DNA of 64,000 nucleotides. Source: Streptomyces sp. GESEQ-35 (lineage in GTDB: Bacteria; Actinomycetota; Actinomycetes; Streptomycetales; Streptomycetaceae). Below the pieces are notes generated by a model. The model had not been told where the DNA came from and made no database searches. It saw only the letters and a list, made by a program, of their open reading frames with translations. The DNA lies in NCBI RefSeq assembly GCF_017948485.1, contig NZ_JAFFSX010000011.1, positions 124,001 to 188,000 on the forward strand, in the 5' to 3' direction. Shown here in pieces: positions 50,309-58,480 of this stretch. Each line of letters begins with the position of its first letter. Positions within the stretch are counted from its first letter, which is position 1. The position numbers and the translations under genes are program-made.

Positions 50309-52381
50309 ATGTTCAGAGCCGCAGGTGTGTCGTGCGTCTGCTTAGGGGCGACGCTGTTACTGGCGCTCACCACGACGACCACGTCCGCCGCACCGCACGC
50401 ACCCGGGGTGGAGAGGGTGAGCACAGCCGCCGACGGCACCCAGGCCGACGGCGCCTCCACCGCCGCCGCGATCACCGCCGACGGCCGCCAGGTCGCGTTC
50501 ACGTCCTACGCGTCGAGCTTCGGCTGCGCGCATTCCAACATGTGCCTGCTCGTGAAGGACCTGGCTGACGGCGGGGTCACCAAGATCGACCTCGGTAGCG
50601 GCTACATCTACGGTTCGCCCAGGCCGAGCGCCGACGGAAGCCGTATCGGCTACTCCGCGGGCACCCGGTTCCTGGCCCCGTACCTGTACGACCGCGCCAC
50701 CGGCAACTCGGAGCGTGTGTGGCCCGAGAACCCGCCCGGCTTCAACGAGCTGGGGCACATGCAGTCGATCAGCCCGGACGGCACCCACGCCGCGTACACC
50801 ATCGGCAATCGCAACGGCAACGCGAACTTCCGGCTGTTGTACGTCCGCTCCACGGCCACCGGCACCGATGAGCTGATCTCACCGGCCGAGGAGGGCGACA
50901 AGGCCGGGGCCTCGGTGAGCGGCGACGGCGAGCGGGTCGCGTACGGCGTCCGCGTCGACTCCGAGACGGACCCGGTCGACGTCTTCGTCAAGGACCGGGC
51001 CACGGGCGAGCGGACCCAGGTCGACAAGGGCCTCGGCGTCGCCTACCTGGTCCGCATCACCGCGGACGGCCGCCGCGTCCTCCTCGACACACAGGGCGGT
51101 CTGTACGTCCACGACCTCCGCACGGGCCAGTCACGGCGCGTGGCCGAGGGGAATCCCGGCTCGGCCACGGCGGACGGCCGGTACGCCGTCGTCTCGGGTG
51201 AGGACGGCATGCGGGTGCGCGACCTGCGGACGGGGCTGCGCGGGGCCGCCCTCCCGCCGAGCGCCTCGCGGGGCGATGACATGCTGACCGCCGACGGGCG
51301 TGCGGTGGCGTTCAGTTCGACGGCGTCCCACCTGGTGCCCGGCGACACCAACCGGGAGTCGGACGTGTTCGTCTTCTCGGGCGCGCTCGGGACGAACCCG
51401 GCCCCGGTGCCGTCCGTCACCGAACGGATCAGCATGACGTGGGACGGGCAGCAGATGCCCGGGGCGTCCTACGACCCGGTGATGGGGGAGGGCAAGGTCG
51501 TCTCCTTCACCTCGCAGGGGATCGTCGACCCGAAGGACACGAACGTGTTCGTCAACGCGGCCGGCGGCGTCTCCCCGGTGAACTCCAGCGCCCAGGGCCC
51601 CTCGAACGAGGGGACGCCCTGCTACAGCGGACGCATGGTCGGCTATGTGGCCCCGCTCGAATCCGACGGCGGTCCGGGCGTCCACATCCGCAACCGCGCG
51701 GTCGGCAAGCTGACCAGCCTGGGTTCCTACCAGGGTGTCCGCTTCACCTGGATGGGACAGCCCGGCGTGGACCCCACCTGCCAGTGGATCACCTACGCCG
51801 CCACGTTGCCCGCCACCGACGCCGACCCGCACCCGCAGCCCCGCGTCTACCGGCACCGGCTCCTCAACGGCGCCGTCGACGTGGTCAGCGCGCCCACGGA
51901 CGAGGCGGCGGGCAACCCGTCGATCAGCTACGACGGCCGGTACATCGCCTTCGAACAGGGCGGAGACATCCACGTCCGCGACCTGGACACCGGTGCTCTG
52001 GAGAAGATCAGGGAGGACGCCTCGGCGCCTTCCCTCAGCGCGGACGGCCGCAAGGTCGCCTTCCAGCAGGGCCGGAACATCCACGTCCGTGACCTCGACA
52101 CCGGGACCACGACCCGGGCCAAGGGCACGGAGCCCTCGCTGGCCGGGGCCGGCACGCATGTCGCGTACACCTCGGGCCGTTCCGTGTACCTGCTCGAACT
52201 CGCCACCGGAAAGCGGCAGTTGGTCAGCGTCGACCGCTGGGGCGGCCGCAACGACCTCCCGGCCCGGCACCCCTCCGTCAACGACGACGGCACCGTTGTC
52301 GCGTTCGAATCGGCCTCACCCGATCTGGTGGAGGGGGACACCAACGCGGTCTCGGACGTCTTCCTGCGGACAGTGCAATGA
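50309..52381 (+). CDS. Secreted WD40/TolB-like beta-propeller protein with two TTA codons
   Basis: The 690-residue protein has a signal peptide ending near TTTTTSAAPHAPG and then repeated TolB/WD40-like (PD40) blades: ITADGRQVAFTSYAS, PSADGSRIGYSAG, LTADGRAVAFSSTASHLVPGDTN and VNDDGTVVAFESASPDLVEGDTN among them. It is probably a secreted binding or scaffold protein. GGGGGAAC precedes the ATG. Leucine codons 12 and 17, both in the signal peptide, are TTA (50342-50344 and 50357-50359), so expression should depend on the bldA tRNA and be tied to development. The next gene is a shorter paralogue. Confidence 0.87.
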   Translation: MFRAAGVSCVCLGATLLLALTTTTTSAAPHAPGVERVSTAADGTQADGASTAAAITADGRQVAFTSYASSFGCAHSNMCLLVKDLADGGVTKIDLGSGYIYGSPRPSADGSRIGYSAGTRFLAPYLYDRATGNSERVWPENPPGFNELGHMQSISPDGTHAAYTIGNRNGNANFRLLYVRSTATGTDELISPAEEGDKAGASVSGDGERVAYGVRVDSETDPVDVFVKDRATGERTQVDKGLGVAYLVRITADGRRVLLDTQGGLYVHDLRTGQSRRVAEGNPGSATADGRYAVVSGEDGMRVRDLRTGLRGAALPPSASRGDDMLTADGRAVAFSSTASHLVPGDTNRESDVFVFSGALGTNPAPVPSVTERISMTWDGQQMPGASYDPVMGEGKVVSFTSQGIVDPKDTNVFVNAAGGVSPVNSSAQGPSNEGTPCYSGRMVGYVAPLESDGGPGVHIRNRAVGKLTSLGSYQGVRFTWMGQPGVDPTCQWITYAATLPATDADPHPQPRVYRHRLLNGAVDVVSAPTDEAAGNPSISYDGRYIAFEQGGDIHVRDLDTGALEKIREDASAPSLSADGRKVAFQQGRNIHVRDLDTGTTTRAKGTEPSLAGAGTHVAYTSGRSVYLLELATGKRQLVSVDRWGGRNDLPARHPSVNDDGTVVAFESASPDLVEGDTNAVSDVFLRTVQ

Positions 52382-52410
52382 CAACGACGAACCACGGGGG
52401 AACAACAACG

Positions 52411-53694
52411 ATGCACAGGAACAATCGGCTTGCCGCACTGACTGCCGTCGCCGTCGTCGCCACGGTGGCACTGACCGGCACGTCGGCGGGCGCCGTGCCC
52501 GGCGTCCCGTCGATCGAGCGGGTCACCCTGTCGGCGACGGGAGAGCAGGGCAACGGCGACTCGTACGGGCCGCAGTTCAGCGCCGACGGCCGCTTCGCGG
52601 CGTTCTCGGCGGACGCGTCCAACCTGGTGACCGGCGACACCAACGGGGTGACGGACGTCTTCGTGCGTGACCTGCGCAAGGGGACCGTCGAGCGGGTGAG
52701 CGTCAGCTCGGGCGGCGCGCAGGGCGACCAGCAGTCGTCCGTGCAGGCCATCAGCGCCGACGGGCGGTACGTACTGTTCCGCTCCAACGCCAGAAACCTG
52801 GTCCACTGGGACACCCCGCCCGCGGACGCGGGAGCCGACGACACCTACCTGCACGACCGGCGCACCGGCACCACGCAGCGGATCAGCGCCGGCTTCGACG
52901 GGGGATCCGCCTACGCGGCCGGCGCCCACATGTCGGCGAACGCCCGCTACATCGCCTTCAACGCCAAGGCCGACCGGATGGAGGAGGGGGCCCGCGACCT
53001 CTTCGGTGCCGTGTACGTCTTCGACCGCCGCACCGGCAGTACGGAGCGGGTCAGCAACCCGAACCGCCCGGACAACCCGGCGCTCTTCCAGGACATGAGC
53101 GCCGACGGCCGCTATGTGCTGTACACGCAGCTGGTGCCGCGCAGCTCGTACGGGGTCACCTGGGTGCACGACCGCCGCACCGGCACCGAGGAACGGGTCA
53201 ACGTCAAGTCGGACGGCTCCCCGGCCCAGCGGTACGCGCTGCCCGCCACGCTGTCCGCGGACGGCCGCACCGTCGCCTTCGAGAACCGGGACGAGGACCT
53301 GGTCCCCGGCGGCACCCCCGAGGGCGCGTCCGACGTCTATGTCCGCGACCTGCGCACGGACGTCACCCGGCGGGTCGACGCCGGCCCCGACGGCGAGACA
53401 CTGCCCGGCCGGCCCGTACTCAGCGCGGACGGCCGGTACCTGGGCTACGAGGCCACCCCGCAACTGCCCGACGGCACGCGCGGCCCGACCAACATCTACC
53501 TCCGCGACCTGCGCGCCGGCACCACCCGCCTGGTCAGCACGTCGGCCACCGGCGGGCCCGTGACCGACGCCTCCCTCTGGCTGACCTCGGTGAGCGAGGG
53601 GGCGAAGCGCATCGGTTTCAGCGGCAGGTCGTCCCAGCTCGTCCCCGGCGACACCAACGGCACCGGTGACGGCTTCCTGTACCACCTGCGGTGA
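52411..53694 (+). CDS. Secreted WD40/TolB-like beta-propeller protein, paralogue
   Basis: The 427-residue protein has a signal peptide (ALTAVAVVATVALTGTSAGA) and about six blades with the FSADGRFAAFSADASNLVTGDTN type of repeat. It resembles the upstream 690-residue protein blade by blade, so the pair looks like a tandem duplication. ATG 52411 was preferred because GGGGGAAC lies just upstream. ATG 52378 overlaps the upstream stop (ATGA) and would add 11 residues. No TTA codon was seen. Ligand and partner are unknown. Confidence 0.85.
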   Translation: MHRNNRLAALTAVAVVATVALTGTSAGAVPGVPSIERVTLSATGEQGNGDSYGPQFSADGRFAAFSADASNLVTGDTNGVTDVFVRDLRKGTVERVSVSSGGAQGDQQSSVQAISADGRYVLFRSNARNLVHWDTPPADAGADDTYLHDRRTGTTQRISAGFDGGSAYAAGAHMSANARYIAFNAKADRMEEGARDLFGAVYVFDRRTGSTERVSNPNRPDNPALFQDMSADGRYVLYTQLVPRSSYGVTWVHDRRTGTEERVNVKSDGSPAQRYALPATLSADGRTVAFENRDEDLVPGGTPEGASDVYVRDLRTDVTRRVDAGPDGETLPGRPVLSADGRYLGYEATPQLPDGTRGPTNIYLRDLRAGTTRLVSTSATGGPVTDASLWLTSVSEGAKRIGFSGRSSQLVPGDTNGTGDGFLYHLR

Positions 53695-53760
53695 TCAGCA
53701 CAGTGCTCGCATCCTGAGACGGACGGTGAGCACGGGGGCAAGCTGTGCCAGACTGCCCTC

Positions 53761-53811
53761 GTGCTCTCGTTCGCCATGATTATTGGCAGCAGGCGCGCCG
53801 GTCCGCAGTGA
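53761..53811 (+). CDS. cimA attenuator leader peptide (isoleucine codons)
   Basis: A 16-codon frame starts at GTG 53761 and contains ATG 53776 followed directly by two ATT codons (Met-Ile-Ile), then GSRRAGPQ and stop. ATT is a rare isoleucine codon in this genome. If transcription starts about seven bases after the CAGACT hexamer at 53749-53754, it begins at the GTG, so the peptide may be read from a leaderless transcript. Hairpin and terminator follow. Isoleucine is the end product of the citramalate route, which fits the control logic. ATG 53776 is an alternative start. Confidence 0.6.
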   Translation: MLSFAMIIGSRRAGPQ

Positions 53812-53838
53812 CCGCCACGTACGACCAGGTACGGGCGG
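53812..53838 (+). promoter_or_regulatory. Hairpin after the cimA leader peptide
   Basis: CCGCC (53812-53816) and CGTAC (53818-53822) pair with GTACG and GGCGG (53829-53838), with one bulged A and a GACCAG loop. It begins right after the leader stop codon, the position of a pause or competing hairpin. Confidence 0.6.
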
Positions 53839-53866
53839 ACACCGTCGTCCTCGACCCGCGCGCAGA

Positions 53867-53891
53867 CCTCTCGCACCCGCGAGAGGTTTTT
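53867..53891 (+). terminator. cimA attenuator terminator
   Basis: Perfect 8-bp arms, CCTCTCGC (53867-53874) and GCGAGAGG (53879-53886), are followed by TTTTT. It lies 113 bases before the cimA start, not after a gene, as expected for attenuation. Confidence 0.8.
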
Positions 53892-54004
53892 CGCATTTCT
53901 GGCCCACCTCTAGCCGGGAGCGCAGCGCGAGGGATCATTGGGGGACGGTGGAGCCGGTCATTCCGGTACAGACCGAGATCCATTTCATCAGGAGCCTTCA
54001 CACC

Positions 54005-55609
54005 ATGACGGAAACCAGCGAGCTCGACGACTCGTTCCACGTCTTCGACACCACCCTGCGCGACGGCGCGCAGCGGGAGGGCATCAACCTCACCGTCGCG
54101 GACAAGCTGGCCATCGCACGGCACCTGGACGACTTCGGCGTGGGCTTCATCGAGGGCGGCTGGCCCGGCGCCAACCCGCGGGACACGGAGTTCTTCGCGC
54201 GGGCGCAGGCGGAGATCGCCTTCCGGCACGCCCAGTTGGTCGCCTTCGGCGCCACCCGCCGCGCCGGTGCCAAGGCGAGCGAGGACCCCCAGGTCAGGGC
54301 GCTGCTGGAGTCCGGCGCCCCGGTGATCACCCTGGTCGCCAAGTCCCACGACCGGCATGTCGAGCTCGCGCTGCGCACCACGCTCGACGAGAACCTCGAG
54401 ATGGTCCGCGACACGGTGTCCTTCCTCAAGGGCGAGGGCCGCCGTGTCTTCGTCGACTGCGAGCACTTCTTCGACGGCTACCGCGCCAACCCGGAGTACG
54501 CCAAGGCCGTCGTCCGTACGGCGTCGGAGGCCGGCGCGGACGTTGTGATCCTCTGCGACACCAACGGCGGCATGCTCCCGGCGCAGGTCCAGGCGGTCGT
54601 GCACACCGTCCTCGACGACACCGGCGCCCGGCTCGGCATCCACACCCAGGACGACACCGGCTGCGCGGTCGCCAACACCCTCGCCGCCGTGGACGCGGGC
54701 GCGACCCACGTCCAGTGCACGGCGAACGGCTACGGCGAGCGCGTCGGCAACGCCAACCTCTTCCCGGTCGTCGCGGCCCTGGAGCTCAAGTACGGCAAGA
54801 AGGTCCTCCCCGACGGGCACCTGCGCGAGATGACCCGTATCTCGCACGCCATCGCCGAGGTCGTGAACCTGACGCCGTCCACGCACCAGCCGTACGTCGG
54901 TGTCTCCGCCTTCGCGCACAAGGCCGGACTGCACGCCTCCGCGATCAAGGTCGACCCCGACCTGTACCAGCACATCGACCCCGAGCAGGTCGGCAACACC
55001 ATGCGCATGCTGGTCTCCGACATGGCCGGCCGCGCCTCCATCGAGCTCAAGGGCAAGGAGCTCGGCGTCGACCTCGGCGACGACCGTGAGCTGGTCGGCC
55101 GGGTCGTCGAGCGGGTGAAGGAACGCGAGCTCAAGGGCTACACGTACGAGGCGGCCGACGCGTCCTTCGAGCTGCTGCTGCGCGCCGAGGTCGAGGGCAG
55201 GCCGCTGAAGTACTTCGAGGTCGAGTCCTGGCGGGCCATCGTCGAGGACCGCCCCGACGGCACCCACGCCAACGAGGCCACGGTCAAGCTCTTCGCGAAG
55301 GGCGAGCGCATCGTCGCCACGGCGGAGGGCAATGGCCCGGTCAACGCCCTGGACCGCGCGCTCCGGGTCGCGCTGGAGAAGATCTACCCGCAGCTCGCCA
55401 AGCTCGACCTCGTCGACTACAAGGTCCGCATCCTCGAGGGCAAGCACGGCACCCAGTCCACGACCCGCGTCCTCATCTCGACCTCCGACGGCGAGGGCGA
55501 GTGGTCGACGGTGGGTGTCGCCGAGAACGTCATCGCCGCGTCCTGGCAGGCGCTGGAGGACGCGTGCACGTACGGACTGCTGCGGGCGGGCGTGGAGCCC
55601 GCGGAGTAG
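54005..55609 (+). CDS. cimA: Citramalate synthase
   Basis: CimA condenses pyruvate with acetyl-CoA to citramalate, starting a threonine-independent route to 2-oxobutyrate and isoleucine. The 534-residue protein has the alpha-IPM-synthase-like TIM barrel: FDTTLRDGAQREGINLTVADK at the N terminus, FIEGGWPGANPRD, GIHTQDDTGCAVAN and VQCTANGYGERVGNAN. A C-terminal LeuA-type allosteric domain begins near residue 415. GGWPGANPRDTEFF marks the citramalate synthase branch rather than LeuA. AGGAG lies upstream of ATG 54005. The gene is preceded by an attenuator-like leader. Confidence 0.92.
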   Translation: MTETSELDDSFHVFDTTLRDGAQREGINLTVADKLAIARHLDDFGVGFIEGGWPGANPRDTEFFARAQAEIAFRHAQLVAFGATRRAGAKASEDPQVRALLESGAPVITLVAKSHDRHVELALRTTLDENLEMVRDTVSFLKGEGRRVFVDCEHFFDGYRANPEYAKAVVRTASEAGADVVILCDTNGGMLPAQVQAVVHTVLDDTGARLGIHTQDDTGCAVANTLAAVDAGATHVQCTANGYGERVGNANLFPVVAALELKYGKKVLPDGHLREMTRISHAIAEVVNLTPSTHQPYVGVSAFAHKAGLHASAIKVDPDLYQHIDPEQVGNTMRMLVSDMAGRASIELKGKELGVDLGDDRELVGRVVERVKERELKGYTYEAADASFELLLRAEVEGRPLKYFEVESWRAIVEDRPDGTHANEATVKLFAKGERIVATAEGNGPVNALDRALRVALEKIYPQLAKLDLVDYKVRILEGKHGTQSTTRVLISTSDGEGEWSTVGVAENVIAASWQALEDACTYGLLRAGVEPAE

Positions 55610-55618
55610 GCCCGCCCG

Positions 55619-56302
55619 CTACAGGGCCGTGTCGCGCTGCCTCGGCATCTGGTCGGCGCCCCGGTCGCGGCCGTGCTGCCGGTCGAGGCGGAAGAGTCCG
55701 GCGCCGCCCGGCCGCTGACCGGGGGAGTGCGTCGTGGAGCGGGTCAGCTCCTCGACGCCGTCCGCCAGGTAGCCGATCCAGGCCGTGCTCTCCTCCTCCA
55801 TGATCCGCTGGGTGTCCATCCGCAGCCGCTCGATGATCCCCAGCAGCGCGGCCTGGTCCTTGTCGCTGGGGGCGTCGGTGGTCCTCAAGTAGGCCTGCGC
55901 CCAGTCGGACTGGGCCTTCTTGAGGACCTGCTGCAACGCGACCTCGGTGCGGATGTAGCGGGTCCAGGACGCCGAGAAGCCGAAGATCCGGTCGAACAGG
56001 ACACAGCCCGCCCCGCCGGCCAGGAACACGAAGCCCCATTCGGGCTGGATGCTCTGCGGGGCCGCCGCGTGCACCAGCGGAGTGAGGGTGCCGACGATGC
56101 CGAGCAGCGCGGCCAGCGCACGCAGCGCCCGCGACCAGAGGGACGGACCCCGGCGCTTGGCCAGATACCAGCCGATGGCGTCCGTCACCTCACGCTCGGC
56201 GTGCCGGTACAGCTCCCACAGCAACTCGGCCCGGGTACGCGACCGGTCCAGCTCGCTCAGTTCGGACACCGTCATGTCGGCGGCCCTGCGTCTGCGGAGC
56301 AT
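55619..56302 (-). CDS. SLATT-like two-helix membrane protein
   Basis: The 227-residue protein has two membrane helices (about residues 57-75 and 85-105) after an N-terminal helix RTRAELLWELYRHAEREVTDAIGWYL. A C-terminal cytoplasmic coiled region follows with ALQQVLKKAQSDWAQAYL. This layout matches SLATT domains, which occur as effectors in nucleotide-activated conflict systems. No nucleotidyltransferase or SLOG gene is beside it, so it appears to be an orphan. ATG 56302 follows GAAGGG. The stop is nine bases past the convergent cimA stop. Family assignment is from memory of the pattern. Confidence 0.65.
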   Translation of the reverse strand: MLRRRRAADMTVSELSELDRSRTRAELLWELYRHAEREVTDAIGWYLAKRRGPSLWSRALRALAALLGIVGTLTPLVHAAAPQSIQPEWGFVFLAGGAGCVLFDRIFGFSASWTRYIRTEVALQQVLKKAQSDWAQAYLRTTDAPSDKDQAALLGIIERLRMDTQRIMEEESTAWIGYLADGVEELTRSTTHSPGQRPGGAGLFRLDRQHGRDRGADQMPRQRDTAL

Positions 56303-56363
56303 CCCCCTGCCCTTCTGCTGCGACTGGTGCGCCGTCCACGGCGGCCAGGGCATCGTAACGGCC

Positions 56364-58232
56364 CTACGTCAGCCTCCACTTCTGATTGCCGGCTCCGGTG
56401 CACGACCAGATCTGTGCCCGCGCCCCGTTCGCCGACGAATTGCCCGTGACGTCCAGGCACTTGTTCGCGGCCAGGTTGACCACGTCACCGGTCGAGGCGT
56501 TGTACGACCACTGTTGTGCACCGGAGCCGTTGCAGTCGTAGAGCTGCACCTGAGCCCCGTCCGCGGTCGCCGCGCCCGTCACGTCCAGGCACTTGCCCAG
56601 CGCCCGGACCGAGCCGTCGGAGCCGACGGTCCACTGCTGTGCCGTCGACCCGTTGCAGTCGTACAGCTGCACGGCCGTGCCGTTGGCAGTCGAACCCCCG
56701 GCCACGTCGAGGCACTTGCCCCCGAGGCCCACGAGCGTCCCCGACTGCGAAGGTCCCTCGGTCTGCGCGCCCGCCCAGGTGAAGGTCGCCGACGTCTTGC
56801 CCGGCAGGGAGTAAGTGGCGTGCTGCGAACCCCAGTTGATGGTCACCGTCCGCGCCGACGACGAGTCGTTGTAGGCGATCAGTGCCTTCGAGCCGTCCGG
56901 GTTCCGCCACGCCACGTTCGGTACGGCGGACGACGCCGTGGACGCGATCCGCTGCGCGCCCGGCCGTACGAACTTCGTCAGGTGGCCCATCATGTAGTAC
57001 TCGACGGTGTAGTCGACCTGACCGTGCCGGGAGTCGCCGTTGTGCACGGTGATCAGTCCGTCGCAGGTGCCGCAGCCGCCGTTGTGCGGGCCGCGGTTCT
57101 GGTCCAGGGCCAGCGACCACTTCGTCACCGACTTCGCCCAGTTACGGGTGTAGTCGATGATGTTCATCATGTCCTCGCGCTGCTGGTTGGCGATCCACGT
57201 GCCGCCGGAGTGCTCGGTGCCGAAGGCGTCCAGCTGCGGGTACTGGTTGTGCACGGTCGTCTGCTTCGCGACGTCACCGCCGTAGCCGTGCCAGGCGATC
57301 CCGCCGAAGTTGGGGTGTGAGCGGACCGCCGCGTCGTCCACCGTCTGGGCGGCGTACGCGTCGTAGGTGTCCCAGTTCCAGTCGTGCGCCAGCACCTTCG
57401 TCGACAGGCCCGCCGCCTGGAGCTTGGGCAGCAGCTCGCTCTTGGTGAAGTAGGCGAGCCCGGAGGCGTTCCAGCTCATGGAGGGATAGCCCGCGCAGCA
57501 CGTCGGCTCGTTCTGCGCCGTGACGTACGAGATCGGGATGCCCTGCGCCTGGTAGGCCTGGATGTACTTCACGAAGTACGAGGCGTACGCCCCGTAGTTC
57601 TCCGCCTTCAGCCAGCCGCCGTTGAGCCGCCCGTTGTCCTTCATCCAGGCCGGGGCGGTCCACGGCGAGGCCATCACGGTGAGCCCCGGGTTGAGCTGCT
57701 TGGCCTGTTTCGTCAGCGGCAGGACGTCCTGGAGATCATGGGCGATGGAGAACTCGGACAGGTCCGGGTCGGTCTGCCCGGCCGGCATGTCGTCGTACGT
57801 GTAGCCGAACCGCGCCAGGTCCGAGCCGCCCATCGGATTGCGCAGGAAGGACAGCCCGATGCCGTCCGTCGGCGAGAACAGCTTGCGCATGGTGTCGTCC
57901 CGCGTGGCCTGGGACAGGGCGCCGCTGCCGTCCATCACCCAGGCCGCGGTGTCCGTGAAGGACGCGCCGCCGCCGGTGAAGGTCTGGTAGCGGGTGTTCT
58001 CGTCGATGGTGATGTTGTCGCCGGAACCGCCGCTGCCGGCCTGGAAGTTGAAGGGCGCCTGCGCCTGGAGCCCGCGGACGACATGGCGTCCGCCGCTGTC
58101 GTCGGTCGTGGTCAGGTAGGCCGTGATCTGCTCGCCGGCCGCGTGGGCGGACGAGGTGGCCAGGCCGGTGAGCCCGGCGGTGGTGAGCAGTCCGGCGAGA
58201 AGCAGCCGGACCCCGCGTTGAGGTCTTCTCAT
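56364..58232 (-). CDS. Secreted GH30 glycosidase with ricin-type CBM13 lectin domain
   Basis: The 622-residue enzyme has a signal peptide ending around SSAHA. A GH30 (beta/alpha)8 domain plus beta side domain follows to about residue 490. The acid/base is Glu242 in TAQNEP and the nucleophile Glu340 in FGTEHSG. A C-terminal ricin B-type domain repeats KCLDVAGG...QLYDCNGSTAQQW three times. It probably cuts beta-glucosyl or beta-1,6-glucan-type bonds in outside polymers. ATG 58232 follows GGAGGGCGG. It is divergent from a GH3 gene, and matching operators flank both starts. Confidence 0.9.
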   Translation of the reverse strand: MRRPQRGVRLLLAGLLTTAGLTGLATSSAHAAGEQITAYLTTTDDSGGRHVVRGLQAQAPFNFQAGSGGSGDNITIDENTRYQTFTGGGASFTDTAAWVMDGSGALSQATRDDTMRKLFSPTDGIGLSFLRNPMGGSDLARFGYTYDDMPAGQTDPDLSEFSIAHDLQDVLPLTKQAKQLNPGLTVMASPWTAPAWMKDNGRLNGGWLKAENYGAYASYFVKYIQAYQAQGIPISYVTAQNEPTCCAGYPSMSWNASGLAYFTKSELLPKLQAAGLSTKVLAHDWNWDTYDAYAAQTVDDAAVRSHPNFGGIAWHGYGGDVAKQTTVHNQYPQLDAFGTEHSGGTWIANQQREDMMNIIDYTRNWAKSVTKWSLALDQNRGPHNGGCGTCDGLITVHNGDSRHGQVDYTVEYYMMGHLTKFVRPGAQRIASTASSAVPNVAWRNPDGSKALIAYNDSSSARTVTINWGSQHATYSLPGKTSATFTWAGAQTEGPSQSGTLVGLGGKCLDVAGGSTANGTAVQLYDCNGSTAQQWTVGSDGSVRALGKCLDVTGAATADGAQVQLYDCNGSGAQQWSYNASTGDVVNLAANKCLDVTGNSSANGARAQIWSCTGAGNQKWRLT

Positions 58233-58282
58233 GGTGCGCCGCCCTCCTGAGGGGGGTGTGGTGGGGGAAGCGGGGCGTGCAA

Positions 58283-58294
58283 GGCGTGAGTTAA
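58283..58294 (-). promoter_or_regulatory. Operator half of a mirrored pair, GH30 side
   Basis: GGCGTGAGTTAA lies 51 bases upstream of the GH30 start. Its exact reverse complement lies upstream of the GH3 gene at 58423-58434. The mirrored placement suggests that one regulator controls both glycosidases. Confidence 0.6.
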
Positions 58295-58422
58295 TGACGG
58301 CTTCGTGCGGCCGTCAAGGACTCTCACATTCATTGGTCGAACGGACAACGTCCCAGTTCCGGCCGTCTGTTGCCTCTGTACCGGTTCTGACGTGAAGTCT
58401 TGACGGCAGTGAGGGGCGCTTG

Positions 58423-58434
58423 TTAACTCACGCC
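58423..58434 (+). promoter_or_regulatory. Operator half of a mirrored pair, GH3 side
   Basis: TTAACTCACGCC lies 47 bases upstream of the GH3 start and is the exact reverse complement of 58283-58294. The core GTTAAC is itself a palindrome. Confidence 0.6.
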
Positions 58435-58480
58435 GTGATCTAAGTCTTAAGAGCACGCTGAGAGTCAAGGGGGAAGGTCC

